A stretch of 57,335 bases of DNA from assembly GCA_012840125.1 (NCBI GenBank), contig DULZ01000078.1, forward strand, positions 1 to 57,335, written 5' to 3'. The notes under the pieces were generated by a model. That model was not told the DNA's origin, did not search any database, and saw only the letters and a program-made list of their open reading frames with translations. This document shows positions 24,885 to 32,885 of the stretch, in pieces (the first letter of the stretch is position 1; each line of letters starts with the position of its first letter). This stretch comes from Clostridia bacterium (GTDB taxonomy: Bacteria; Bacillota; DULZ01). The position numbers were made by a program, and so were the translations under genes.

Positions 24885-26568
24885 ACTCCTCACCTGTACC
24901 CCCCTCCACGGGCCTGCCTACCGGCAGCCCTATAGTAAAAGTACTTCCTTTGTTCACTTCACTGGAGACACTGACCCAGCCCCGGTGCATTTCCACCAGT
25001 TCCTTGGCCAGCGCCAGCCCCAATCCGGAGCCGCGGTAGCGCCGGGCGTCGGAATTGTCCACTTGACGGAAACGGTCGAAGATGTAAGATAAATCCTCGG
25101 CCCTGATCCCAATGCCCGTGTCACTGACGGCAATCAGTACCTCTTCTTTATCCCGGTCATAATCGACGGTGATACGGACTTTCCCTCCCTGGGGCGTAAA
25201 CTTCACCGCATTATCTGCCAGGTTCAACACGGCGCGGCGAAATTTTTCCGGATCCGCCTTCACCAGGGGCACTTCCGTCAAGAACTCGGTGCTGAATTCA
25301 ATCTCTTTCTTCCGGGCTAAAGGCGCGATCACTCTTTCCACGGAATCGATCACATCAACCACGTCCATGGTTTCCGGCCGGAGCCGGTAGCGTCCGGCCT
25401 CGATTTGGGCTAAGTCCAGCAAATCATTGATGAGCATGAGCAGGTTTTCCCCGTTGGTTTTGATTTCTTCCACGTTTTGCCGGTTAACCTGGTCACCCGC
25501 AGGCAACTGCTGCTGCAGCAATTCGGCAAAAGCGATAATGGCCGTCAGAGGGGTGCGCAGTTCATGGCTCATGGTGGCCAGGAAACGGGACTTGTGCTGG
25601 TTAAGAGTCTCCAGCTCCTTATTGGCCGTTTCCAAAGCTTGCTGCTTGGCTTTCAGCTCTTGGTTGGCCAGTGTTAATTCTTCCGTTCTCTTGGCCACCT
25701 GCGCTTCCAGGTTAGTATAGAGCTCCCTCAACTGGTCTGCCATATCTTGAAACTGCAGGGCCAGGTCTTTAATCTCACCTTCTGCTTCCAACTCGCGCAA
25801 GTTCAGGTTCCAATTGCCCCGGCCCAACTGGACGGCAGCCGATTTCAACTGCTGCAGCGGAATGGTCACGGTCCGGTTTAGCAGCAGGTAAATGGCGGTC
25901 AAAGTAAAACCCAACACCAGCAGGGTAAAACCGAAATGCCGGTAAGCATTGGAACGGAGACTGCTGATAAAGATGTCCATCGGCATTAAGACACTGATGG
26001 CGCCGGCCAGGTCGCCCAGCTGGTAGCCTTCCTTCGGGTAGCCCGCTATATCCGGTTCTCCCGCCGGGGACCCGTGACAAGGCAAGCAAGATTCATTGGC
26101 GTGGAGGGGAATCATGTAGCGGAAATAATGCCTCCCGTCAATCACTTCCTGCCCCCAGGCTTCTTTGAGGCCGTCATTGTCCATAAAAGCATGCAAAACC
26201 CGCTGCTCAAAATCATCGGGCTGGTTGAGGGGATTCCTGGCCGTTAAACGAGTTTGCTTGATCTTGTAATCGGTCCACTGGCCGAAAATCTCACTGGAGC
26301 CCGTCCCCACCGCCGCCGGGTTTAGATGCTTGAATTCAAAGTGCCCGTGGGGGCAATAGTTGATGCGGTCCTGGTTCCTGGCGATGAATTCCCGGGTGGC
26401 CAAAAGCTGCAGGGTAATCACACTGGCTTTTTCATGGAGCTCCAGGTAAGCCTGTTTCTGGAGCTGCCGGTAGTCCCAAAAAAAGCTGGCCAGCATCACA
26501 AGCACAATAGTAAGAGTCGTAGCCAGCATAAAGCGAAAAGAAAGAGAATGACGCGACAATTCGCTCAC
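24862..26568 (-). CDS. Sensor histidine kinase with c-haem-type DUF3365 (Tll0287-like) domain
   Basis: A 568-residue membrane kinase. A first membrane helix (about 12-30) is followed by an extracytoplasmic Tll0287-like/DUF3365 domain holding the haem c motif CLPCHG at 161-166. A second helix (about 210-230) leads to HAMP, a coiled coil, HisKA with the H-box MSHELRTPLTAI, and an ATPase domain with N-box LADNAVKFT, DTGIGIRAED and GSGLGLALAKEL. Covalently bound haem outside the membrane points to sensing redox state or a gas such as NO, CO or O2 rather than a nutrient. The frame starts with GTG at 26568; a TTG three codons on (26559) has the better AGGTGA site. It is first in the operon with the response regulator. 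Confidence 0.93.
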   Translation of the reverse strand: MSELSRHSLSFRFMLATTLTIVLVMLASFFWDYRQLQKQAYLELHEKASVITLQLLATREFIARNQDRINYCPHGHFEFKHLNPAAVGTGSSEIFGQWTDYKIKQTRLTARNPLNQPDDFEQRVLHAFMDNDGLKEAWGQEVIDGRHYFRYMIPLHANESCLPCHGSPAGEPDIAGYPKEGYQLGDLAGAISVLMPMDIFISSLRSNAYRHFGFTLLVLGFTLTAIYLLLNRTVTIPLQQLKSAAVQLGRGNWNLNLRELEAEGEIKDLALQFQDMADQLRELYTNLEAQVAKRTEELTLANQELKAKQQALETANKELETLNQHKSRFLATMSHELRTPLTAIIAFAELLQQQLPAGDQVNRQNVEEIKTNGENLLMLINDLLDLAQIEAGRYRLRPETMDVVDVIDSVERVIAPLARKKEIEFSTEFLTEVPLVKADPEKFRRAVLNLADNAVKFTPQGGKVRITVDYDRDKEEVLIAVSDTGIGIRAEDLSYIFDRFRQVDNSDARRYRGSGLGLALAKELVEMHRGWVSVSSEVNKGSTFTIGLPVGRPVEGGTGEEYGENPAG

Positions 26569-26741
26569 CTGCCTTGAAAGAATGCAACCGCATTCACCCC
26601 TTCTTTTCGCTAAGGAAAGAATGTTTTCCTGCCGTCAAAGAGTGGAATACAGTGGCACAAAACCGCCCGGCCCGGCTCCTTTCCCGACCGCCGGCACTAC
26701 GCCGCACCCTTTTTTACCTTTCGCCCCTAAAAATGACGGTT

Positions 26742-26828
26742 TGCCGGCGGAAACGACGGCAGGACACAGGCTACGGGTCCTGCAGCACCGGTTGGCGGCC
26801 GGGTGCGACAGCCCATTTCCCCGGGCTG
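26742..26828 (+). other. Cluster of stem-loops in the leader before the amidase gene
   Basis: Three consecutive perfect or near-perfect hairpins occupy 70 bp: GCAGGAC/GTCCTGC (26759-26783), GCACCGG/CCGGGTGC (26785-26806) and CAGCCC/GGGCTG (26809-26828). A weaker alternative stem TGCCG/CGGCA (26742-26761) would compete with the first. This is more structure than expected by chance and may be a structured leader or small RNA. I cannot assign it to a known riboswitch class. The rest of the 26569-26946 gap shows no gene. Confidence 0.35.
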
Positions 26829-26946
26829 AAAAGCTTACGACGCTGGATCCGGAGGCTCTTGATCCTTAATTTAAAGTCAATGAAGTCTCCCCGCCCCGGT
26901 CCCTTTCCCCGCCCCTTGAATATTATTTTAGAAAGGAGGTACGTCA

Positions 26947-27723
26947 ATGATTGTCATCGATCCGGGCCACGGCGGCTCAGATCCGGGAGCCACCGGCCCT
27001 TCCGGTCTGAAAGAAAAAGATGTGACGCTGGCCGTAAGCCTGCGGCTGGCGGATAAATTGAAGCAGTTGGGGGCCCAAGTCCAGCTCACCAGGCGAACGG
27101 ACCAGGGCCTCCCCCTGGCAGAAAGGGTATATTTAATTAACAGCTTTAAATCCCAGGTTTTCGCCAGTATCCACTGCAATGCTCATTCAAATCCCCAAGC
27201 CGGGGGCGTGGAAATCTGGCACAGCTACCGGGGCGATTACGGCAGCATCTACTACCGGGAAGCCATGCGGATTGCCTCCATCGTTCAAGAACAACTGGTA
27301 CAAGGCACCGGTTTAAAGAACAGGGGGATCAAATACAGGCTGGTGGATACCCAAGGTTCTCCCATTTACGGGCTGGATTACTTTTACCTGCACCGGAAAG
27401 CCAAGTGCCCCGGCCTGATTATCGAGCTGGGCTTTATCAGCAACCCGGCCGAGGAAGCTCTGCTGGCGGACCCGGCCTTTCAAGATAAAGCAGCCGCTGC
27501 CATCACCGCCGGATTAGCTGCCGCTCTTGGCTTGACGGGTAAACCGCCCTGCCAGCCAGGGCCTCCCGCCCTCAAGGAAACAACGGTCATCTTTAAAGGC
27601 ACAAGATTACAAGGCTTCATTCTGGACGGCCGGGCCTATGTGGAAGTTCGCAAGCTGGCGGAAACCATGGGCGCTGCGGTGCACTGGGATCCAAACCTGA
27701 ACCAGGTCGTCATCCAGAAATAA
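26947..27723 (+). CDS. N-acetylmuramoyl-L-alanine amidase (Amidase_3) with C-terminal stalk-like domain
   Basis: A 258-residue protein beginning directly with the amidase fold, MIVIDPGHGGSDPGATG. The zinc ligands expected for Amidase_3 are visible: H in DPGHGG, E in GLKEKDVTL, H in ASIHCNAHS, and the catalytic E in LIIELGFISN (about 158). The core spans about 1-195. Residues 208-258 form one copper amine oxidase-like stalk domain (VEVRKLAETMGAAVHWDP). There is no signal peptide, which resembles CwlC-type mother-cell lysis amidases and phage endolysins; no phage genes are near, so a sporulation or lysis role is the better guess. The ATG follows AAAGGAGG. It is monocistronic. Confidence 0.9.
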   Translation: MIVIDPGHGGSDPGATGPSGLKEKDVTLAVSLRLADKLKQLGAQVQLTRRTDQGLPLAERVYLINSFKSQVFASIHCNAHSNPQAGGVEIWHSYRGDYGSIYYREAMRIASIVQEQLVQGTGLKNRGIKYRLVDTQGSPIYGLDYFYLHRKAKCPGLIIELGFISNPAEEALLADPAFQDKAAAAITAGLAAALGLTGKPPCQPGPPALKETTVIFKGTRLQGFILDGRAYVEVRKLAETMGAAVHWDPNLNQVVIQK

Positions 27724-27755
27724 ACGGCCTCCTCACGAACACCGGGCCTACGAAA

Positions 27756-27789
27756 AAGACGGCGGCTGAAGTCCTTCAGTCGCCGTCTT
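27756..27789 (-). terminator. Terminator between amidase and cNMP/DUF2225 genes
   Basis: A 15-bp stem with one G-T pair and a GTCC loop is followed on the minus strand by TTTTTCG. It lies 6 bp past the DUF2225 gene stop codon and may also act on the amidase transcript. Confidence 0.85.
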
Positions 27790-27794
27790 AATCC

Positions 27795-29015
27795 CTATCC
27801 CTTCCGCAGTTCTTTTACCTCCATGTAGCGGTCTCTGGCCCAATTATTGTAAAACGGAGTGCCGTCCTGATTTCTGATGCCGTAATAGAAGTGCCGCAAC
27901 GCTTCGTTGATGTCACCTTTACGTAAATACAGCTCCCCCAAAATCAGGCATAACAGCTGTTCATGTTCCGGCTCCAGCCTAAGATTAGTGTTACCGTAAT
28001 AAGCCTGATAGTAATTGTCAAAAGCCAGGTTCCAGGACCGGTGGTAGAGTTCCTCATCCCCTACATCCCGGTAGAGCCAGGACAGGGCCAGGTACAGTTT
28101 GCCCAGGGCTAAAGGATTCTCTTTTTCCGCTTCCGCAAAATAAATGGCTAGATAGTAGCTGAGAAAAACCCGGTCAATGGAGAGGGGATCGGCCGGCGGC
28201 AAAGAAACCTTGCCCTGCAACTGCAAAGCCTTTTCCCGGTAAGGACGCAGCCTTTCCGGGCTGACATGGCCCAGCTTGTCAAAATCGTTATAGTGTTCAC
28301 TGTACAAGCAGTAAGGACAAGTGCGAATATTATACCAGAGCGGTTCAAAATCCACATAGATTTCCCTTAAATCATTTTCCCGTTTATTCAGTCTTAACTT
28401 GCTCATCCTTGGGTTCTTTGCCACAAACTCACCGTCGCACACCGGGCAAGTAACCCGCTTTTCCAATAAGAAATCCTTATCAGTTTCCCGGGCCAAGATC
28501 CCGTAGACCTTATGCCCTTCCGGCAGCAGTCCCAGGCGGTCCAAAGGCTGCGCCTGGTCAACAGGAGACGCCACCGCCGGCTCCCCCGCCAGGGCCTCAT
28601 TGTTGGCCGCCTGCACCGGTTTGATCTCACAAGCCTCCAACAACCGTGCTTCCAACTGCCTGATGCGGCGGCTTAAGGTGGTCATGATGGCAAAAGCCAT
28701 TTCCGGCACTTCCCGGATTAAGCGCTGGAAATTCTCTTTCGGGATACTGAGCACGATGACATCGGTCTCGGCAATACCGGAGGCACTACGGGGCAAATTA
28801 TCCAACATGGCCATTTCCCCGAAGAATTCTCCCCGGCCCAGTACGGCAAATTTTTCCTGGACACACTTAAAGGAATTCCCGTATACCGCGACCTCTCCCG
28901 AAAGAATGATAAACATCTCGGTGCCGACATCGCCTTCGTAGCAAATGAAATCTCCCTTGGCAAACCGTTTAACCGTACCCAGTTTTTTCAGTTTTTCCAA
29001 AACTTCTAGATTCAT
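27795..29015 (-). CDS. Cyclic nucleotide-binding domain protein with DUF2225
   Basis: A protein of about 406 residues. An N-terminal Crp-type cyclic nucleotide-binding domain (about 1-125, with GDFICYEGDVGTEMFIILSGEV, GRGEFFGEMAMLDNLPRSAS) is followed by a DUF2225 region (about 190-400) that has two zinc-like cysteine pairs, CPVCDGEF and CPYCLYSE, and a C-terminal repeat-like helical part with the spacing of TPR motifs (LYLRKGDINEALRHFYYGI). There is no DNA-binding helix-turn-helix, so it is not a Crp regulator. The start at 29015 (MNLEVLEKL) has a GGAGGG site; the frame extends 56 codons further upstream, but those residues look non-coding. The function is unknown. Confidence 0.85.
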   Translation of the reverse strand: MNLEVLEKLKKLGTVKRFAKGDFICYEGDVGTEMFIILSGEVAVYGNSFKCVQEKFAVLGRGEFFGEMAMLDNLPRSASGIAETDVIVLSIPKENFQRLIREVPEMAFAIMTTLSRRIRQLEARLLEACEIKPVQAANNEALAGEPAVASPVDQAQPLDRLGLLPEGHKVYGILARETDKDFLLEKRVTCPVCDGEFVAKNPRMSKLRLNKRENDLREIYVDFEPLWYNIRTCPYCLYSEHYNDFDKLGHVSPERLRPYREKALQLQGKVSLPPADPLSIDRVFLSYYLAIYFAEAEKENPLALGKLYLALSWLYRDVGDEELYHRSWNLAFDNYYQAYYGNTNLRLEPEHEQLLCLILGELYLRKGDINEALRHFYYGIRNQDGTPFYNNWARDRYMEVKELRKG

Positions 29016-29140
29016 TTGATCCCTCCGGTATGCACTTGTTTTCCATCTTGCTAAACCGCCGTCATGATCTATGCTATTCATATTTACGCCGCCATGCCCC
29101 GGAATACCTGCATCCCTTGAAAATAATGGGTATATAAAAA

Positions 29141-29172
29141 AGACGGCACCGGGAATCATCCCGTCACCGTCT
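29141..29172 (-). terminator. Terminator of the CO dehydrogenase operon
   Basis: A two-part stem (AGACGG/CCGTCT and CGGGA/TCCCG with a 3-nt internal loop) is followed on the minus strand by TTTTTT. It lies 26 bp past the cooS-like stop codon. Confidence 0.8.
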
Positions 29173-29197
29173 CCTGCCGCCAAGCTGACCGTCCCAC

Positions 29198-31111
29198 CTA
29201 AATGTGCAAAGCCCCTCGCTTCTGCTTGATCACTTGATAAAGGTCCTCCGCCACCTGCTCGGGATCATCCCCCAGCATCACCTTGCCCCCGGTAAGACCC
29301 TCCAGACCGGCGGTGAGGACCCGTACCAGCTCCGGCCCTCCCGTCACCGGCGGCACCGGGGAGAGATGGGTGGTCAGCCCAAAAGCCAGAGCAAAAATAC
29401 CGTCGATGGTGGCTTTTTGTTCCATCCATTCCGGCGCGCTGACCGCCACGGGCAGGTCTTTGGTGTCCACACCCAGGGCTTCGGCCAGGGCGGTCACCAG
29501 CATGGAAATGCGCCCCGTATCGGTACAGGTGCCGAAGCTCAAGACCGGCGGGATCTGCAGAGCCCCGCCAATCTCCTTCAGCCCGGGACCGGCGTAGGCC
29601 AGGGCCTCCAGATTAGCCAGTCCGGCTACTTCCAGGCCGTGATTGCCGCAGCCCCCGGCAATGACCAGGATATCCCTTTTGATCAGTTCTTTCGCCAGGT
29701 TCACGGTCATCCAGTCTTGCGGGCCGTTTTTTAAAGTGGCACAGTTGACGATGGCCACCACGCCCTGGATTTTACCCTGCTTGATCACCTCCAGCAGTGG
29801 GTCCAGCTTGCCGCCTAAGGCTTGCAAAACCGCCTCCGTGGAGAAGCCGGCGACGGCCTTTTGCCGGCGGGACGGCACGTAGGGCTTGACCTTCTGCTTG
29901 CGCAGGGGATAATTGGCCAGGGCCCACTCCAGGAGCTGCCGGGCCATTTCCACCGCTTCCGGGGGCTTGTAATCCAGGTTTTTCTCCACTTTAGGCAGGC
30001 GCACCAGGTCATTCACCGACGCCAGGGTCACCTGGTATTTCTCCGCATATGGATGAAGATTGGGCGGTGAACAATTCTCATCCATGGCGAACAAATCCAC
30101 CGCCCCGGTGGCCAGCAGGGGCTCAATGGAGAGCCAGTTCCCGGTATGGCCTACAAAGACCTCATCCATGGGAAAACGCTGCAGCATTTCCTGCCCCGTT
30201 TCGATGGAACCGACAATCCTAATCCCTTTAGCGCCTATTTGCCTTGCTCTCTCCTGCCACTCCGGTTTTTTGGCTTCCATGAGGGTAGCAATACCCAGCC
30301 AGGGTTCGTGGCCGTTAAAAACAATATTCACGTAATCCGGGTCCAGGATGCCCAGGTCCATGTTCACTTCATGAGGGGCCGGGGTGCCGAAGAGGATATC
30401 CTGCACCATTTCCAGGGGAATCTGGGCCCCGTAGATGCAGGCAATGCTCAACCGGAGGGCCTTGCGCGCCAGGGAAATATAATCACCATCCACGTTGGTC
30501 AAGCAGCTGGCGGTGGCATCCTTGATTTCATGGAGCACCCCCGCGGGAAAGATGGCTAAATCCTGCCACACTTTTTGCCTGGCGATAGGAGCAAAAGCGG
30601 TAATGGTTTTCGACGGCTCCCGGTAATCGGCGGACAGCTCCGCCAAGAAAAAGTCCGCCAGTCTTTCCGCTTGCTCCTCTACGGTACCGGCGGTGCTTAA
30701 GCCCAGTTTTTCCAGCATATAAGTCAACTTACCGGTATCCGTGATCTGAAAAGGCGTTTTCCCCTGGGCCGTAGCTTTCAAAGTGCTGAAGGCCATGTAG
30801 GCATGATGGGAATAGGTGGCGGTGCCCATCACATTCCGCAGCAAGAAATCCCGCATGGCCATAGCATCGGGGCTGATGCCGCACACCCCCAGTTCCGCCC
30901 CTGCTTTGGGCGAAATCCGGCAGGGCCCGTTGCTGCAGAGCTGGCAGCTCACTCCTTCCGTGCAGAAGTTGCAGCGGATCTTGGCTTGCGGGTCAAACCG
31001 GTCAAAGACGGTGCTCATCCCGTCGGGCTTCAGCCTTTTTTCATACATTTCCTGTACGGAATCATGGTAGCTGACCCGCCCGTCAATACGGAAAGTACTT
31101 TCTTTGCCCAT
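29198..31111 (-). CDS. cooS: CooS-family carbon monoxide dehydrogenase with altered C-cluster ligand
   Basis: A 637-residue homologue of Ni-Fe CO dehydrogenase (CODH-II is 636). Aligned by eye to my recollection of CODH-II: the B-cluster cysteines are at 56, 59, 64 and 77. For the D-cluster, C47 aligns with Cys39 but Cys47 of CODH-II is Ser55, and an extra C50 makes a CX2C motif, known for [2Fe-2S] D-clusters. Of the C-cluster ligands, H268, C347, C457, C488 and C529 are kept, and so is the catalytic lysine (K566). The GICCTG motif, however, reads GSIETG (301-306), so the Cys295 ligand is Glu304. The start at 31111 has GGGAGG; the open frame runs 32 codons further upstream. It is second in an operon with a 4Fe-4S protein; no cooC or acs genes are in the window. 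Ordinary CO oxidation is doubtful. Confidence 0.88.
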   Translation of the reverse strand: MGKESTFRIDGRVSYHDSVQEMYEKRLKPDGMSTVFDRFDPQAKIRCNFCTEGVSCQLCSNGPCRISPKAGAELGVCGISPDAMAMRDFLLRNVMGTATYSHHAYMAFSTLKATAQGKTPFQITDTGKLTYMLEKLGLSTAGTVEEQAERLADFFLAELSADYREPSKTITAFAPIARQKVWQDLAIFPAGVLHEIKDATASCLTNVDGDYISLARKALRLSIACIYGAQIPLEMVQDILFGTPAPHEVNMDLGILDPDYVNIVFNGHEPWLGIATLMEAKKPEWQERARQIGAKGIRIVGSIETGQEMLQRFPMDEVFVGHTGNWLSIEPLLATGAVDLFAMDENCSPPNLHPYAEKYQVTLASVNDLVRLPKVEKNLDYKPPEAVEMARQLLEWALANYPLRKQKVKPYVPSRRQKAVAGFSTEAVLQALGGKLDPLLEVIKQGKIQGVVAIVNCATLKNGPQDWMTVNLAKELIKRDILVIAGGCGNHGLEVAGLANLEALAYAGPGLKEIGGALQIPPVLSFGTCTDTGRISMLVTALAEALGVDTKDLPVAVSAPEWMEQKATIDGIFALAFGLTTHLSPVPPVTGGPELVRVLTAGLEGLTGGKVMLGDDPEQVAEDLYQVIKQKRGALHI

Positions 31112-31126
31112 ATCCAGCCTCCCAAG

Positions 31127-31171
31127 AATCATGTTTTCTGTATTATGCCCGTTATATGGGAAAACATGATT
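31127..31171 (-). promoter_or_regulatory. Stem-loop covering the intergenic junction and cooS ribosome binding site
   Basis: The exact 12-bp inverted repeat AATCATGTTTTC / GAAAACATGATT (31127-31138 and 31160-31171) has a 21-nt loop. It spans the end of the upstream Fe-S gene. With one bulge the stem extends to CCCAA / TTGGG, where TTGGG is the front of the cooS site TTGGGAGG. There is no T-run, so it is not an ordinary terminator; control of cooS translation or mRNA processing is inferred. Confidence 0.5.
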
Positions 31172-32303
31172 TGGGAGGGGCGGGAATCTTCCCCTTCTCC
31201 ATGGCAATCCGCATCATCTGTTCTTTCTTGTTCACAGGAGGCACATAAATCTCTTGCCGCCGCACCAGAGCGATGGCACCATGCTTGCATCCCCGGATGC
31301 AGGCACCGCAGCCTAAGCATCTCTCCTGGTTTAAAACGGCTTTCCTGCTCTTCTTGTCACCCGGCACCCTTTCTTCCACTTTTATGGCACGGACATGGCA
31401 CCGCTTGGCACAGCTGCCGCAGCCGGTACACAAGTCTTCGTTAATACGCGGGATAAAATTGCTGGGATGAGCGGCCAGAATGCCGTATTCATTAGTCTTC
31501 CGCAATGCTTCACAGCAGCAGCCGCAGCAGTGGCAAATGTAGGCCGGCTTCTTCTGCACATTATCGGCCAAGTGCACTAAACCCAGTTCCTCCGTCTTGT
31601 CCAGCACCCGCAGCAGTTCATCCACGGTGGCCCGGCGGGCAAAGCCCCTTCTGATGAGCCATTCAGCGGCATTGCCCAGGGAGGTGCACACATCTTCAAT
31701 GGGGGCATCGCAGTTAGTCCCCAAATGCTGGGCCTTGTGCCGGCAGTAGCACATAGTCAGGGCGCCGCCCCCCGCATCCCGGATCATTTCCGAAGCCTTC
31801 TCATAGGATAGGACTTCCGTCTCCACCTCCTCGGGCATCAGGCTTTCGTAAGCCCAGGTCTGAAATAATTTGGTCTGGGAATTGAACAGCTCCTTAACCA
31901 CTACCGGATCTTGGAAATAAGCATGGAACAGCTCCGCCAGTTCCTGCAGCGGGAGCTTGTCAGTCACCCGCATGAAAGTATACTCAAAGAAGCCGATGAC
32001 CAGGGGGCTGAGCATGTAATAGACGGTATCGTCACGGGGAATGTCGATTACCAATCCCTTGTTGGCCATGTCGTCCAAATGCTGCCGCAATTCCTCTGGG
32101 TCCAGGCCCATGATGTCCACCAGCTTTTCAAACCTGACCAGGCCCTGCGGGAATTTGGCGCCGATCATGGCCTGGACTTCCGTATACATGATGTGTAGTA
32201 TGCGCATCAGAGTCTCATTGAGCGGCGCCCCCACCGGGTTTTGATCGAGTCTTTGGGCCAGTGCCTTAAACACATCTTGTTTCGCCACGCTTAAATGTCC
32301 CAT
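31152..32303 (-). CDS. 4Fe-4S protein with helical N-terminal domain, partner of cooS
   Basis: A 383-residue soluble protein. Residues 1-130 look like a winged-helix-type region (LDPEELRQHLDDMANKGLVI). The middle has CYCRHKAQHLGTNC...VC (about 184-205) and CHCCGCCC (about 257-264). The end has two ferredoxin motifs, CTGCGSCAKRCH and CLGCGACIRGCKHG, for two [4Fe-4S] clusters. The extra cysteine groups could bind further Fe-S clusters. It is the first gene of the cooS operon, 40 bp upstream of cooS, and is likely its electron carrier or a redox-responsive regulator; neither is proven. The ATG follows GGGGGAG. I recognise the build as a 4Fe-4S dicluster protein seen in other anaerobes but know no function for it. 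Confidence 0.8.
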   Translation of the reverse strand: MGHLSVAKQDVFKALAQRLDQNPVGAPLNETLMRILHIMYTEVQAMIGAKFPQGLVRFEKLVDIMGLDPEELRQHLDDMANKGLVIDIPRDDTVYYMLSPLVIGFFEYTFMRVTDKLPLQELAELFHAYFQDPVVVKELFNSQTKLFQTWAYESLMPEEVETEVLSYEKASEMIRDAGGGALTMCYCRHKAQHLGTNCDAPIEDVCTSLGNAAEWLIRRGFARRATVDELLRVLDKTEELGLVHLADNVQKKPAYICHCCGCCCEALRKTNEYGILAAHPSNFIPRINEDLCTGCGSCAKRCHVRAIKVEERVPGDKKSRKAVLNQERCLGCGACIRGCKHGAIALVRRQEIYVPPVNKKEQMMRIAMEKGKIPAPPKSCFPI

Positions 32304-32366
32304 GTAAAACTCCCCCTTAATTGTCCCGGCAGCCGGAGGCTGCAGGAAAAGTTAAGAAATTACCGA

Positions 32367-32372
32367 ATTATA
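32367..32372 (-). promoter_or_regulatory. Candidate -10 box of the Fe-S/cooS operon
   Basis: A perfect TATAAT on the minus strand lies about 64 bp upstream of the start of the Fe-S gene in an AT-rich stretch. No convincing -35 box is seen at 16-18 bp, which may mean activator dependence. A short GC hairpin (GCAGCC/GGCTGC, 32329-32343) follows in the leader. Confidence 0.4.
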
Positions 32373-32421
32373 CAAATATATTTAACATTGATGACTGAAT
32401 ACCTGCTCAGTAAAGAAAAAA

Positions 32422-32434
32422 TCCCCGGCGGGGA
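32422..32434 (-). terminator. Terminator of the ferredoxin gene
   Basis: The stem TCCCC / GGGGA with a 3-nt loop is followed on the minus strand by TTTTTTCTTT. A second hairpin, GACAGGGC/GCCCTGTC (32462-32495), lies between it and the ferredoxin stop. Confidence 0.6.
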
Positions 32435-32549
32435 CCCGTTTTTTTAGACAGGAGGTCCCAAGACAGGGCACAGGCAGGCAGCGTCCTGCCCTGTCATGGC
32501 AAACAGTTTTTTGCCGCCCCGGGTCCGGGGGGGATCAACAACACCCGGT

Positions 32550-32747
32550 TTAGCTCCTGACAATGGCCTCCACGGGGCAAACCTGGACACAGGAGCCGCA
32601 CCCGTTGCAGGCACCGGTAATATGATAACCTTGCCACACGGATGAGATCAGGGCAGGTCCGGTGTAGCCGTCGTCAACGGCCTGCTGGGGGCAGATGACA
32701 CTGCAGCTGCCGCAGGAAATGCAGTCACCGGTAATGCGGTAAGACAT
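32550..32747 (-). CDS. 2[4Fe-4S] ferredoxin
   Basis: A 65-residue clostridial-type ferredoxin with two cluster motifs, CISCGSCSVICP (9-20) and CNGCGSCVQVCPVEA (47-61). It is a small soluble low-potential carrier; the 15-residue insertion between the two halves is longer than in minimal ferredoxins. The CODH homologue and the DUF362 protein are possible partners, but it is transcribed separately, with its own terminator. The ATG follows a GGAGG-type site. Confidence 0.92.
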   Translation of the reverse strand: MSYRITGDCISCGSCSVICPQQAVDDGYTGPALISSVWQGYHITGACNGCGSCVQVCPVEAIVRS

Positions 32748-32816
32748 GGCAGGGCCTCCTTACCCAGAATACCTGTCCTTATAACTGTTCCCCAAAAGAA
32801 TAATCTTCATGTACCC

Positions 32817-32846
32817 TTGTCAATTTTTGCCTAGGGATAATATAAT
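32817..32846 (+). promoter_or_regulatory. Sigma-A-type promoter of the hemerythrin-cheX operon
   Basis: TTGTCA and TATAAT are separated by 18 bp. The -10 is perfect and lies 40 bp upstream of the hemerythrin start codon. Confidence 0.6.
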
Positions 32847-32885
32847 GGAGGCAAGGTCATTAAATCCAAGGGGGAGTAGACGTTG

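Noticed and set aside
26742-26828. Known riboswitch or SRP RNA in the amidase leader
   Set aside because: I compared it with remembered consensus elements of c-di-AMP, c-di-GMP, cobalamin, T-box and SRP RNAs and found no convincing match, so only unnamed structure is reported.
26574-27056. A 160-codon plus-strand ORF before and into the amidase gene
   Set aside because: It lacks a site, has low-complexity R/P/G composition and runs into the amidase gene in the wrong frame.
26947-27723. Phage endolysin
   Set aside because: No holin, structural or integrase genes are near, and the gene has its own promoter-size gap and a host-type stalk domain.
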